Part shown: positions 34,471 through 43,423 of the stretch, piece after piece
Numbering within the stretch: the first letter of the stretch is position 1
How the letters are laid out: each line of letters begins with the position of its first letter
NCBI GenBank assembly: GCA_944383695.1
Contig: CALWQP010000007.1
Location: forward strand, 1 to 64,000
From: an uncultured Mediterraneibacter sp.
GTDB taxonomy: Bacteria > Bacillota > Clostridia > Lachnospirales > Lachnospiraceae
Direction of reading: 5' to 3'
Length of the DNA: 64,000 bases
The notes under the pieces: model-generated
The model's database searches: none
What the model was told of the DNA's origin: nothing
Seen by the model: the letters and a program-made list of their open reading frames with translations, nothing else
Translations under genes and position numbers: made by a program

Positions 34471-35778
34471 ATGACAGATATCAGAAATTCTAAAAACTGG
34501 GGATTTGAGACAAAGCAGCTTCATATCGGGCAGGAACAGGCTGACCCGGTGACAGACGCCCGCGCAGTGCCGATCTACGCTACCACATCTTATGTGTTCC
34601 ACAGCGCCCAGCACGCGGCAGACCGGTTTGCCCTGCGGGATGCGGGAAACATTTACGGCAGGCTCACCAATCCGACACAGGGTGTGTTTGAGGAGCGGGT
34701 GGCTGCGCTGGAGGGCGGTGTCGGAGCCCTTGCCACAGCTTCGGGTGCTGCGGCTTTAAGTTATACGTTCCAGGCGCTTGCCAAAGCAGGGGAGCACATC
34801 GTATCAGCAAGAACGATCTACGGCGGGACTTACAATCTGCTTGCCAACACCCTGCCGCTGACGAATCAGATCACCACCACCTTTGTAGACCCGGAAAAAG
34901 AGGGGGCTTTTGAGGCAGCCATACAGGAAAACACAAAAGCAATCTTTATTGAGACACTGGGCAATCCAAATTCCAACATCATTGACATTGAGGAAGTTGC
35001 CAGGATCGCGCATCGCCATCAGATTCCTCTTGTTGTGGATTCTACCTTTGCCACTCCATATCTTGTGCGTCCCATTGAATATGGCGCGGATATCGTCATC
35101 CATTCAGCTACGAAATTCATCGGTGGACATGGGACTGCCATCGGTGGGATCATTGTAGACGGCGGGAAGTTTGATTATAAAGCGTCAGGCGTATATCCGT
35201 GGATTTCTGAGCCAAACCCCAGCTACCATGGGGTATCCTTTACAGAGGCGGCGGGACCGGCGGCATTCGTGACTTATATCCGGGCTGTGCTGCTGCGGGA
35301 TACAGGAGCCGCGCTTTCTCCATTCCACGCATTTCTTTTCCTCCAGGGACTGGAGACGCTGTCCCTCCGGGTGGAGCGGCATGTGAGCAATGCACTTAAG
35401 CTGGTGGAATACCTGTCCGGGCATCCGCAGGTGGAAGCCGTACATCATCCGTCTCTGAAAGGAGAAGCAGGGCATGGACTTTATGGGAAATATTTCCCCA
35501 ACGGCGGAGGCTCGATCTTTACCTTTGAGATCAAGGGAGATGCGGGGACAGCGCACAGGTTTATTGACAATCTCCCCATCTTTTCTCTCCTCGCGAACGT
35601 GGCGGATGTGAAATCTCTTGTGATCCACCCAGCTACCACCACCCACAGCCAATGCACGCAGGAGGAATTAAAAGAGCAGGGCATCCGCCCAAACACCATC
35701 CGTTTGTCTGTTGGGATCGAGAAGGCGGAGGACCTTATCGCAGCGCTTGAGACAGCATTTGACGCTGTGAAGCAGTAA
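34471..35778 (+). CDS. metY: O-acetylhomoserine sulfhydrylase
   Basis: 435 residues from ATG 34471; GGAGG lies seven bases upstream, whereas the ATG at 34465 is too close. Cys/Met-metabolism PLP enzyme making homocysteine from O-acetylhomoserine and sulfide. Marks: FETKQLHIGQEQADPVTDARAVPIY, YGRLTNPTQGVFEERVAALEGG, the PLP lysine in HSATKFIGGHGTAIGG, and NPSYHGV. The long form (about 430 versus 380 for cystathionine gamma-synthase) and the central insertion favour MetY. It pairs with the acetyl-type MetA at 7849. It has its own upstream region after a terminator. Confidence 0.93.
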   Translation: MTDIRNSKNWGFETKQLHIGQEQADPVTDARAVPIYATTSYVFHSAQHAADRFALRDAGNIYGRLTNPTQGVFEERVAALEGGVGALATASGAAALSYTFQALAKAGEHIVSARTIYGGTYNLLANTLPLTNQITTTFVDPEKEGAFEAAIQENTKAIFIETLGNPNSNIIDIEEVARIAHRHQIPLVVDSTFATPYLVRPIEYGADIVIHSATKFIGGHGTAIGGIIVDGGKFDYKASGVYPWISEPNPSYHGVSFTEAAGPAAFVTYIRAVLLRDTGAALSPFHAFLFLQGLETLSLRVERHVSNALKLVEYLSGHPQVEAVHHPSLKGEAGHGLYGKYFPNGGGSIFTFEIKGDAGTAHRFIDNLPIFSLLANVADVKSLVIHPATTTHSQCTQEELKEQGIRPNTIRLSVGIEKAEDLIAALETAFDAVKQ

Positions 35779-35820
35779 TGGGAAAGGGCGTGCCGTTAAA
35801 CAAACAAAAAGTCATACATA

Positions 35821-35859
35821 AAAAGCGGGCGGAAAGCTATCAGCTTTCTGTCCGCTTTT
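35821..35859 (+). terminator. Terminator after metY
   Basis: AAAAGCGGGCGGAAAGCT pairs imperfectly with AGCTTTCTGTCCGCTTTT around a three-base loop, leading into T's. Confidence 0.8.
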
Positions 35860-36138
35860 CCAGCAGAATGATACATGCGGTCACTACACAGATTATTCTT
35901 ATCATCGTAAATCCACTTGTCCATTGAAAAATCCTCCGTTATAATATGTTCATATATAGTAATGCTGTTAAAAAGTCGTAATTTCTTGAAATTCTGATTT
36001 TCTGAATTGGCAAAATCAATCGTTGATATTTTTCATCAAGTATTTAAAAACTCTCCGTTTTTCTGTAGCCAACGATATTTTTGCAGATACTGTTTAAGGA
36101 AATAGAAAAAGCCGTTTTTGAGATACAGAGGTGATATT
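35860..36138. other. AT-rich gap without a supported gene
   Basis: The stretch between the metY terminator and the hydrolase gene has no convincing open frame. A 42-codon minus-strand frame at 35796-35924 has a fair GGAGG site but runs through the terminator hairpin, so I do not accept it as a gene. Confidence 0.6.
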
Positions 36139-36741
36139 TTGAAAAATGTAATTTTATATATTCATGGAAAAGGCGGAACCCATCTGGAGGCGGAACAGTA
36201 TAAGAAAAATTGCTTAGATTTTGATGTGATTGGAATAGATTACAACGAATATTTCCCATGGATTGTACAGGAGCAAATTAAATCAGTCTATGACAAAGTA
36301 CATGGAAAATACGATCAAATATATATACTTGCTAATAGTGTAGGGGCTTACTTTGCAATGCATACACTTCAGAATTGTAATATCGAGAAAGCGTTGTTCA
36401 TATCACCTGTGCTTGACATGGAACAACTTATACTGGATATGATGGAGTGGGCAAATGTGTCAGAAAAAGATCTCTATGAGAAGGAGCAGATTTCCACTGA
36501 TTTTGGGGAAACACTATCATGGAAGTATCTGTGCTTTGTTAGAGAAAATCCGATCGCATGGAATGTCCCCACGGAAATTCTATATGCTGAAAAAGATAAT
36601 CTCATATCTCGTCAAACAGTAGACAGATTTGTTGATAGTCATAATGCGAATCTTACTGTAATGGAAAATGGTGAGCATTGGTTTCACACTGATGAACAAT
36701 TAGCTTTCTTAGAGGGATGGATGAAAAAAGCAATACAATAA
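36139..36741 (+). CDS. Small alpha/beta hydrolase (putative esterase)
   Basis: 200 residues from TTG 36139, chosen because AGAGGTGA is correctly spaced; an ATG at 36118 has no site. Compact alpha/beta hydrolase: oxyanion segment YIHGKGG, nucleophile elbow ANSVGAY (Ser at about residue 66, a departure from GxSxG), acid region LYAEKDNLIS, and catalytic His in ENGEHWFHTDEQ. It resembles the RBBP9/YdeN-like group. AT-rich codon use unlike the sulfur genes upstream suggests transfer. Substrate unknown. Confidence 0.8.
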   Translation: MKNVILYIHGKGGTHLEAEQYKKNCLDFDVIGIDYNEYFPWIVQEQIKSVYDKVHGKYDQIYILANSVGAYFAMHTLQNCNIEKALFISPVLDMEQLILDMMEWANVSEKDLYEKEQISTDFGETLSWKYLCFVRENPIAWNVPTEILYAEKDNLISRQTVDRFVDSHNANLTVMENGEHWFHTDEQLAFLEGWMKKAIQ

Positions 36742-36822
36742 TATTCAATTTAGTGTGGCTTGTTCAGATGAATATTCTATTCATATAGAAACTTTTAATG
36801 AATAATGGAGAACAGGAAAATA

Positions 36823-37095
36823 ATGGGACATTTTGGATTTTCATATGTAGGTCTGATCTTTTTGCTGGCACTATTTATTCCCAATATTATTTGGGCAGGA
36901 AAAAGACCACAAGGATATACTTCTGAAAAAGAAAATTACAGCAGTTTCCTGGGGATTCCCCATGCAGGAGCGACATTACCAGTAATTGCTTTTTTCCTGC
37001 TCGGTATATATGGGAAAGTTATATGGCTTTTGGCAGCCACTATAATCTTAGGAGTTGGACATATAGGGATACATATACAGCATAGAAGAAACTAG
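36823..37095 (+). CDS. Shortened conserved membrane protein
   Basis: 90 residues from ATG 36823 (ACAGGA upstream; an ATG at 36805 is also in frame). Starts MGHFGFSYVGLIFLLALFIPN and ends with a hydrophobic pair and IGIHIQHRRN. As I recall the family, intact clostridial relatives are about twice as long, with several more helices between SEKEN and YSSFLGIP. Here those two points are joined in frame, so this looks like an internal in-frame deletion. It may be non-functional. It ends 12 bases before the next gene. Confidence 0.6.
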   Translation: MGHFGFSYVGLIFLLALFIPNIIWAGKRPQGYTSEKENYSSFLGIPHAGATLPVIAFFLLGIYGKVIWLLAATIILGVGHIGIHIQHRRN

Positions 37096-37106
37096 TGAGG
37101 TATGAT

Positions 37107-37559
37107 ATGGATTTCCAGGATGCGTACGCAAAATTTTACGAAGAATTTGGAACTGGTAAAAAAATGGTTCTATCAACATCCCTTGATGATGTTGTGACAT
37201 CAAGGACGATGAGCATTGTAAGACTCAACGAAAAATTTTATTTTCAGACAGACAAAACTTTCAGAAAATACAATCAATTAAAAGGGAATTTGAATGTGGC
37301 GCTCTGTATAGATAATATACAAATTGAAGGGCGCTGCGAAGAAGTGGGAATACCTCTTGGAAATGTAGAGTTTTCTAATGCTTACAAAAAGTATTTTTCG
37401 AATTCTTACATAAGATACACATCTCTTAAAAACGAAAGATTATTTGAAGTAACACCGACATTTATTGAACGCTGGCTATATATTGAAGGTGTTCCGTACA
37501 TAGAAACATTTGATGTTGCAAATCAACGATACAGGTTGACTCAATATCTGGGAGAGTGA
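37107..37559 (+). CDS. Pyridoxamine-5'-phosphate oxidase family protein
   Basis: 150 residues from ATG 37107 (GTGAGG upstream). Split-barrel flavin-binding fold: KMVLSTSLDDVVTSRTMSIVRLNEKFYFQTDKTFRKYNQLKGNLNVALCIDNIQIEGRCEEVG. That layout is typical of the small FMN- or F420-binding proteins used as general flavin reductases, not of the vitamin B6 enzyme itself. It shares low-GC codon use with the two genes before it and forms a short run with the shortened membrane protein. Confidence 0.8.
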   Translation: MDFQDAYAKFYEEFGTGKKMVLSTSLDDVVTSRTMSIVRLNEKFYFQTDKTFRKYNQLKGNLNVALCIDNIQIEGRCEEVGIPLGNVEFSNAYKKYFSNSYIRYTSLKNERLFEVTPTFIERWLYIEGVPYIETFDVANQRYRLTQYLGE

Positions 37560-37662
37560 ACTGTTACGCAAAGTTTCTTTTCTGCTCCTGAAACGGAGAA
37601 GAGAAAACGCCGGGAACAGAATGAGATTCGGACACTTAAGAAAATTAACGTCAAGCGGAAAT

Positions 37663-38097
37663 TTATGCGTGATCGCCCAGTATGCCATAGATTGCTTTTT
37701 TAAATGGCGTAAGGCCGTCCCAAATCCAGCGGTTGTTATCTATGCCGCGTTCTCCGCAGTCAATGATTTCCGTGTGGCTGCGGACGTGATCCATCAGTTT
37801 TTTGACAGGCTGATGCAGGGCAGCAGGGAACTGGCTGCTGATGGATGACAGAGCAGTGGAAAAAGAATCTGCATAGGTGTGTGCAAGAATCTCGATTGCC
37901 AGGGAATCCTGACTGATTTTCAGTGGGAAGCCCTGGAACTTTTTGTATCTTTCAAGTATGTATGAGCTGAGTTCCAGCGCACCGTTTCCCTTTTCTTCCA
38001 GATAAGATTTTAAAGTGGTATCACAGGTAATCTGTACGAGCCTGTCTGAGTACCGTATCTTGATATTGTAAAATGATTTGTCTTCTGTGAATTTCAT
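37663..38097 (-). CDS. Uncharacterised protein
   Basis: 144 residues, starting MKFTEDKSFYNIKIRYSDRL. No domain recognised. Soluble, mixed alpha/beta composition; the C-terminal part (DNNRWIWDGLTPFKKAIYGIL) has the look of a conserved segment. GGAGAAC precedes the minus-strand ATG. It is flanked by + strand genes and has no operon partner. The composition is closer to the core genome than the three genes before it. Confidence 0.55.
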   Translation of the reverse strand: MKFTEDKSFYNIKIRYSDRLVQITCDTTLKSYLEEKGNGALELSSYILERYKKFQGFPLKISQDSLAIEILAHTYADSFSTALSSISSQFPAALHQPVKKLMDHVRSHTEIIDCGERGIDNNRWIWDGLTPFKKAIYGILGDHA

Positions 38098-38280
38098 CCG
38101 TTATGTTCTCCTTCATTTTCTGGGATGATTTAACCCATTCGCCTGCATCCGCTTATATATTTCGGGAATCGGAAAGATTTTCCCTGTCATTATACTGCTT
38201 CCGTATATTTTAGTCAAAAAAGGAGGCAGTTGTTTCATATAGGAATACTGCAGTAAAGTGTGAAAAGAAATGACAGGACG

Positions 38281-38391
38281 TTGGCTGAATGGTATACTGG
38301 TTTTGACGGGTTATCAAAGTGTGCGGAGGAAGTGCACGGCAATGCATACCGACGTTCTCTTAAATACAGGATTTATGAGCAAGGAGATTTT
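38281..38391 (+). pseudogene. Remnant of the end of a nitrilase-family gene
   Basis: The open frame just upstream of the coiled-coil gene reads EEVHGNAYRRSLKYRIYEQGDF, close to CEAHGNAYRHPAKYGILTEE at the end of the nitrilase-family gene at 39385-40276. Bases 38338-38351 are identical to 40187-40200 (GGCAATGCATACCG). It therefore looks like the 3' end of a second, mostly deleted copy. Confidence 0.55.
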
Positions 38392-38394
38392 AAG

Positions 38395-39342
38395 ATGAAT
38401 TACTACGACACTGAACTTCAGCGCCTTCAGAGTGAGCTGATGGAAAAGAAACGGACAGAAGCAAAATTATCCGACCTTCTGATCCAGCAGGCGGAATTGA
38501 AAAAACGAGTATCTGAGCTTCAAAAGATAATGAGGGATGAGCAGGAAGATGTTGACAGGCTGAACAGCAGGAGCCTTACAGCGCTTTTTTACAGGATGAC
38601 CGGAAAGATTGGGGAGAAAATGTCGAAAGAGGAAGAGGAGGCATATGCTGCGGCGGTAAAATATGATGCGGCAGAGAGCGAACTGCTGGCAGTGGAAGAG
38701 GATATTGCCGTATGCAGGAAAAGGCTTTCCGAGCTTCAATGGTGTGAACAGGAATATCAGGATATGCTGGCTGATAAGAGAGAACAGATCAAGGCATTGG
38801 GAACTCCTGAAGCTGACAGGATCATGGAACTTGAGGAACAGCTGATATTTTTGAAAAATCAGCAGAAGGAGACAGAAGAAGCAGTCTGTGCCGGACGTAC
38901 TGCATTCAGCATTTCATGTGAGGTCTTGGAGGATCTGGGCAATGCAAAGAACTGGGGAGTAATAGACATGCTGGGCGGAGGTCTCATAGCGGATATAGTA
39001 AAATATGACAATCTGAATAAAGCACAGGATAAAATAAAAACGCTGCAGAATTCCCTGAGAAACTTCCGGACAGAACTGGCGGATGTCACAGAGCGGATAT
39101 CCGGGGACATACATACAGAAATCGGAGATTTTCTCTGCTTTGCCGACTATTTTTTTGATGGGCTGATCACAGACTGGATGGTGTACGATAAGATTACTGA
39201 ATCTAAAGACAGGGCAGAAGTGACCAGCAGTCAGATTCAGAATGTCCTGAAACAGCTGGAACAGATTCAGGACAGTAACATCAGTGAGCAGGAGCAGACA
39301 GAAAAACAGTTGGAGAAGATGATAACTGCGGCGAAGCTGTAG
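38395..39342 (+). CDS. Coiled-coil protein of unknown function
   Basis: 315 residues from ATG 38395 (GCAAGGAG upstream). Almost entirely helical with long heptad-like stretches: residues 5-60 (LQRLQSELMEKKRTEAKLSDLL) and about 75-165. A Gly-rich turn (GVIDMLGGGLIADIVKYDNL) near residue 195 and a second coiled-coil at the C-terminus follow. No transmembrane segment or signal. The central GGG-containing turn could mark a hinge or a membrane-contact segment. Function unknown; it lies between the nitrilase remnant and the frameshifted nitrilase gene. Confidence 0.75.
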   Translation: MNYYDTELQRLQSELMEKKRTEAKLSDLLIQQAELKKRVSELQKIMRDEQEDVDRLNSRSLTALFYRMTGKIGEKMSKEEEEAYAAAVKYDAAESELLAVEEDIAVCRKRLSELQWCEQEYQDMLADKREQIKALGTPEADRIMELEEQLIFLKNQQKETEEAVCAGRTAFSISCEVLEDLGNAKNWGVIDMLGGGLIADIVKYDNLNKAQDKIKTLQNSLRNFRTELADVTERISGDIHTEIGDFLCFADYFFDGLITDWMVYDKITESKDRAEVTSSQIQNVLKQLEQIQDSNISEQEQTEKQLEKMITAAKL

Positions 39343-39384
39343 TGTCATGTGCAGTGAGACCGTGAATATTTCCGGGAGGAGAGG

Positions 39385-40276
39385 ATGATTCTCATGAATG
39401 ATTTGAAAATAGGACTGCTGCAGATTTCTCCCTGCGGCACTTTAAATACCAATCTCCAAAAAGGCATCGAATACTGCCGCAGGGCAAAGAAAGCAAGCGC
39501 AGACATTGCTTTATTTCCTGAGATGTGGAGCAATGGGTATGGGATCTGTGACCGCCCGGCAGAAGTGTGGAGAGAAGAAGCGATTTCCGCTGACAGTGAT
39601 TTTGTCAGGAAATTCGGAGAAACGGCCCGGGAGCTTGAGATGGCGGTCGGAATTACTTTCCTTGAAAAGTATGGAGATGGACTTCGCAATACACTGGTCC
39701 TATTTGACCGATTCGGGAAGAAAAAAATGACTTACGCGAAGATGCATACGTGTGATTTTGGTGCGGAGCGCAGGCTGATCCCGGGAGAGGATTTTTTTAC
39801 TGTTGATCTTGATACGGAGTGCGGCGTTGTAAAGGTTGGGGCAATGATCTGCTACGACCGGGAGTTCCCCGAAAGTGCACGGATACTTATGCTTCAGGGG
39901 GGCAGAGCTTGTCCTGGTACCCAACGCCTGCCCGATGGAGATTAACCGGCTTTCCCAGCTTCGCGGAAGGGCCTATGAAAACATGCTGGCGCTTGCTACC
40001 TTCAATTATCCTGAAACAGTCCCGGGCTGCAACGGGCACTCAACCGTCTTTGATGGAGTGGCTTATCTTCCGGGGATGGAAGAATCCCGGGATATGTGTA
40101 TTCTGGAAGCTGACGGGAAAGAAGGAATCTATATTGCCGGGCTTGACCTGAAACAGCTGAGGGAATACCGCAACTGCGAGGCGCATGGCAATGCATACCG
40201 CCATCCCGCAAAATATGGGATTCTGACAGAAGAAAAGATACAGGCTCCTTTTGTGAGAGCAGATCGCCGTCAGTGA
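39385..40276 (+). pseudogene. Carbon-nitrogen hydrolase gene with a frameshift
   Basis: Nitrilase-superfamily amidase. The first part (to about 39900) contains the Glu, Lys and Cys of the catalytic triad: ALFPEMWSNGYG, YAKMHTCDFGAE and MICYDREFPESARILM. At a run of six G (39897-39902) the frame shifts; the rest (AELVLVPNACPMEINRLSQLRGRAYENM through to HGNAYRHPAKYGIL) continues in another frame to 40276. Removing one G restores a protein of about 295 residues, normal for the family. Could be a true mutation, a phase-variable tract or a sequencing error. Confidence 0.8.
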
Positions 40277-40395
40277 GAAAGCAGAAGATGATCTTTTCGG
40301 AATACCAGCAGTAAGGGGGCATTTCACATTCAGCATGCGCTTACTGTGGAGGGAGTGATGCGCACCTGCGAAGCGGTCATTCAGAAGGAAATGGC

Positions 40396-40423
40396 TTGTA
40401 AATAAAATGATAAATGCTATAAT
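40396..40423 (+). promoter_or_regulatory. Promoter for trkAH
   Basis: TTGTAA (40396-40401), 16-nt spacer, TATAAT (40418-40423), about 95 nt before trkA. The rest of the 240-nt gap shows no gene and no recognisable c-di-AMP riboswitch. Confidence 0.65.
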
Positions 40424-40517
40424 ATTCCCAGTGTCCTGATACGACATGCCGGGGCACAGAATTTTGTCTTCATTTATATGATAAATAAAAGGTGTAAGAG
40501 AACTGAGTGGAGGGACT

Positions 40518-41879
40518 ATGAAGATTATTATAATCGGGTGTGGAAAAGTCGGCAGCACCCTGGCAGAAGAATTGTGTGAGGAGGATCATGAGCTGACCGT
40601 GATCGATACGAATCCTCAGAAGATCCAGCAACTGAGTGAAAGCCTTGATGTAATGGGGAGCTGCGGAAACGGTTCCAGTATACAAGTGCTGTCAGAAGCC
40701 GGAGTAGAGGAGGCGGATATCCTGATCGCTGTCACAGGGTCAGACGAGCTGAACCTTCTCTGCTGCCTTATTGCAAAGAAAGTGAGCCAGTGTCACACGA
40801 TCGCCCGTGTGCGAAATCCCATCTATCACAAAGAAGTTCATTTTATTAAAAAGAGCCTGGGAATCTCCATGATCATCAACCCGGAATTTGCGGCTGCCAT
40901 GGAGATTTCCAGATTATTGCGTTTCCCATCTGCGATCAAGCTGGATACGTTTTCAAAGGGAAGGGCAGAGCTGCTGAAATTCAAACTCCTGCCGGAGTTT
41001 AAACTTGGCGGCATGAAAGTGGCTGACATTATGGAGAAACTCCGCTGCGACGTGCTGATATGCGGAGTTGAAAGAGGAGGACAGGTATTTATCCCATCCG
41101 GAGACTTTGTGCTGGAGGATCAGGACCTTGTTTCTGTCATCGCTTCGCCGAAAAATTCCAATCTGTTCTTTAAAAAGATCGGCATTCATACGCATCAGGT
41201 GAAGAATGCGCTGATCGTAGGAGGAGGGACTCTTGGTTTTTATCTTGCGGTAATACTCTCTGATATGAGGATCAAGGTCAGCCTCATAGAAAAGAAGAGG
41301 GAAAGGTGTGAGGAACTCAGTGAGCTCCTGCCGACGGTCACAGTCGTCTGCGGAGACGGCACGGATAAGAAACTTCTCATGGAGGAGGGGCTTGCGCATG
41401 CTGAGTCTTTTGTGACATTGACGAATATGGATGAGGAAAACATCCTTCTGAGCCTTTTTGCAAAAAAAGTTTCCCAGGCGAAAATTGTTACAAAAGTGAA
41501 CAGGATCGCATTTGATGACATTGTGGACGGACTGGATCTTGGCAGTGTTATTCATCCGAAATATATAACGGCTGACTACATCCTACAGTATGTAAGGGCA
41601 ATGGGGAATTCGATCGGCAGTAATGTGGAGACATTGTACCATATCCTTGACGGACGGGCCGAAGCACTCGAATTTGCTGTTCGGGAGAAGTCCTCAGTGA
41701 CAGGTGTTCCATTGTCTGAGCTGCGTTTGAAAGACAATCTTCTGATCGCGTGCATCAACCGCAATGGCGTGGTACACATCCCCAGGGGACAGGACGCCAT
41801 ACAGCCGGGAGATACGGTTATTGTCGTTACTACTGTACGAGGACTGAATGACCTTACAGACATTCTGAAGGTAAGGTAG
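40518..41879 (+). CDS. trkA: Trk potassium uptake regulatory protein TrkA
   Basis: 453 residues with the duplicated RCK layout of TrkA: two N-terminal NAD-binding Rossmann folds (IIIIGCGKVGSTLAEEL at residue 2 and ALIVGGGTLGFYLAVIL at about 234) each followed by an RCK_C domain. Soluble gating ring that binds NAD(H)/ATP and controls TrkH at the inner face of the membrane. trkH starts 15 bases after its stop. Length is the usual about 450. Confidence 0.95.
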   Translation: MKIIIIGCGKVGSTLAEELCEEDHELTVIDTNPQKIQQLSESLDVMGSCGNGSSIQVLSEAGVEEADILIAVTGSDELNLLCCLIAKKVSQCHTIARVRNPIYHKEVHFIKKSLGISMIINPEFAAAMEISRLLRFPSAIKLDTFSKGRAELLKFKLLPEFKLGGMKVADIMEKLRCDVLICGVERGGQVFIPSGDFVLEDQDLVSVIASPKNSNLFFKKIGIHTHQVKNALIVGGGTLGFYLAVILSDMRIKVSLIEKKRERCEELSELLPTVTVVCGDGTDKKLLMEEGLAHAESFVTLTNMDEENILLSLFAKKVSQAKIVTKVNRIAFDDIVDGLDLGSVIHPKYITADYILQYVRAMGNSIGSNVETLYHILDGRAEALEFAVREKSSVTGVPLSELRLKDNLLIACINRNGVVHIPRGQDAIQPGDTVIVVTTVRGLNDLTDILKVR

Positions 41880-41894
41880 GATGCGGGGGCTGAG

Positions 41895-43337
41895 ATGAAT
41901 TTTTCAATTGTAAAATATATTATCGGATATGTTCTTGCTTTTGAAGCTGCTTTTATGGCGCTTCCGTGCATTGTGGCCGTTGTCTATCAGGAGAGGGAGG
42001 GCTGGTCTTTCGTTATAACAGCGGCGCTCTGTCTGCTTTTGGGCTTCCTGCTTCTCCGCAGGAAACCGGAGAACAGGGTCTTCTATATAAAAGAAGGGTT
42101 TGTGACAGTTGCGCTTAGCTGGATCGTGTTGAGTGTAATGGGAAGTATTCCTTTCTTACTAACAGGCTCCATGACGAATCCAGTGGATGCCCTTTTTGAG
42201 ACAGTTTCGGGATTCACGACTACCGGGGCAAGTATTCTGTCAGATGTGGAGGCTCTGTCCAGATCTGTGATGTTCTGGAGGAGCTTTACCCACTGGATTG
42301 GCGGTATGGGAGTGCTGGTGTTTCTGCTATCACTGCTCCATGTAAAGGGAGACGGATCACATATTAATCTGATGAGGGCAGAGAGCCCGGGGCCTTCCGT
42401 CAGCAAGCTGGTCCCTACGGTACAGTCCACGGCAAAAATATTATATATCATTTATATCGCTATGACGCTTTTGGAGATCGGATTACTCCTTCTGGGGAAA
42501 ATGCCCCTCTTTGACGCGCTTACGATCAGCTTCGGCACGGCAGGAACAGGGGGCTTCGGGATTAAAAATGACAGCATGGCCGGATATTCAGTATACCTGC
42601 AGGTAGTTGTCACAATCTTTATGATCCTGTTTGGCGTTAATTTCAGCGCTTATTTCCTGCTTCTGCGAAAAAAGTTTAAGCAGGCATTTTCCATGGAAGA
42701 GGTGCGGTGCTATTTCCTTATCATATTGGTATCAATTGCGGCCATCAGTATATCGGTCAAAGACATGTACGCATCTTTTGGAGAAGCTGTTCAGCAGGCG
42801 GCATTCCAGGTCGGTTCGATCATAACCACGACCGGATATGCCAGCACAGACTTTAATCTGTGGCCGGAAGTGCCTCAGACGATCCTGGTTCTTCTGATGT
42901 TCGTCGGCGCCTGTGCCGGAAGCACCGGAGGCGGCATTAAGGTCTCGCGCCTGGTAATACTCGTGAAGACAATCAAGAAAGAGCTTCATACACTGCTTCA
43001 TCCGCGAAGCCTGAAGAAACTTAAGATGGACGGACATACTCTTGAACATGAGACAGTCCGCGCCACGAATGTGTTCCTGATTGCTTATGTACTTATTTTT
43101 TCATTTTCTGTCCTTCTTGTAGGGTTTGACGGACATGACCTTGTCACGAACTTTACGGCTGTAGCCTCAGCCTTGAACAACATTGGACCTGGTCTGAGTC
43201 TGGTGGGGCCGATAGAGAATTTCGGTCTTTTTTCTAATGGGGCGAAGCTGGTCCTGATCTTTGACATGCTGGCCGGAAGACTTGAGATATTCCCGCTGCT
43301 CCTTCTGTTTGTGCGCGATACGTGGAAGAAGTTTTAG
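41895..43337 (+). CDS. trkH: Trk potassium transporter TrkH
   Basis: 480-residue polytopic membrane protein with the four pore-loop repeats of the SKT superfamily. Selectivity segments are visible: TVSGFTTTGAS, FGTAGTGGFGIK, SIITTTGYASTD and SALNNIGPGLS. GACAGSTGGGIKVSRL is the characteristic TrkH/KtrB gating region. Takes up potassium with TrkA encoded immediately upstream. ATG follows GGGGCTGAG. Confidence 0.95.
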   Translation: MNFSIVKYIIGYVLAFEAAFMALPCIVAVVYQEREGWSFVITAALCLLLGFLLLRRKPENRVFYIKEGFVTVALSWIVLSVMGSIPFLLTGSMTNPVDALFETVSGFTTTGASILSDVEALSRSVMFWRSFTHWIGGMGVLVFLLSLLHVKGDGSHINLMRAESPGPSVSKLVPTVQSTAKILYIIYIAMTLLEIGLLLLGKMPLFDALTISFGTAGTGGFGIKNDSMAGYSVYLQVVVTIFMILFGVNFSAYFLLLRKKFKQAFSMEEVRCYFLIILVSIAAISISVKDMYASFGEAVQQAAFQVGSIITTTGYASTDFNLWPEVPQTILVLLMFVGACAGSTGGGIKVSRLVILVKTIKKELHTLLHPRSLKKLKMDGHTLEHETVRATNVFLIAYVLIFSFSVLLVGFDGHDLVTNFTAVASALNNIGPGLSLVGPIENFGLFSNGAKLVLIFDMLAGRLEIFPLLLLFVRDTWKKF

Positions 43338-43423
43338 AGAAATAATAATTGAAATTTTAATCCTCTTTTAGTAGAATGGATGCGACTGTGAACAAAAAAA
43401 CATACATAAGAGGAGATATATTT

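Noticed and set aside
35796-35924. Minus-strand 42-codon frame with a fair GGAGG site before ATG at 35924
   Set aside because: It runs through the metY terminator hairpin and has no recognisable protein features, so it is more likely chance.
37621-37848. Plus-strand open frame opposite the gene at 37663-38097
   Set aside because: No ribosome site and it lies within the reverse-strand gene; the minus-strand reading has better start and coding signals.
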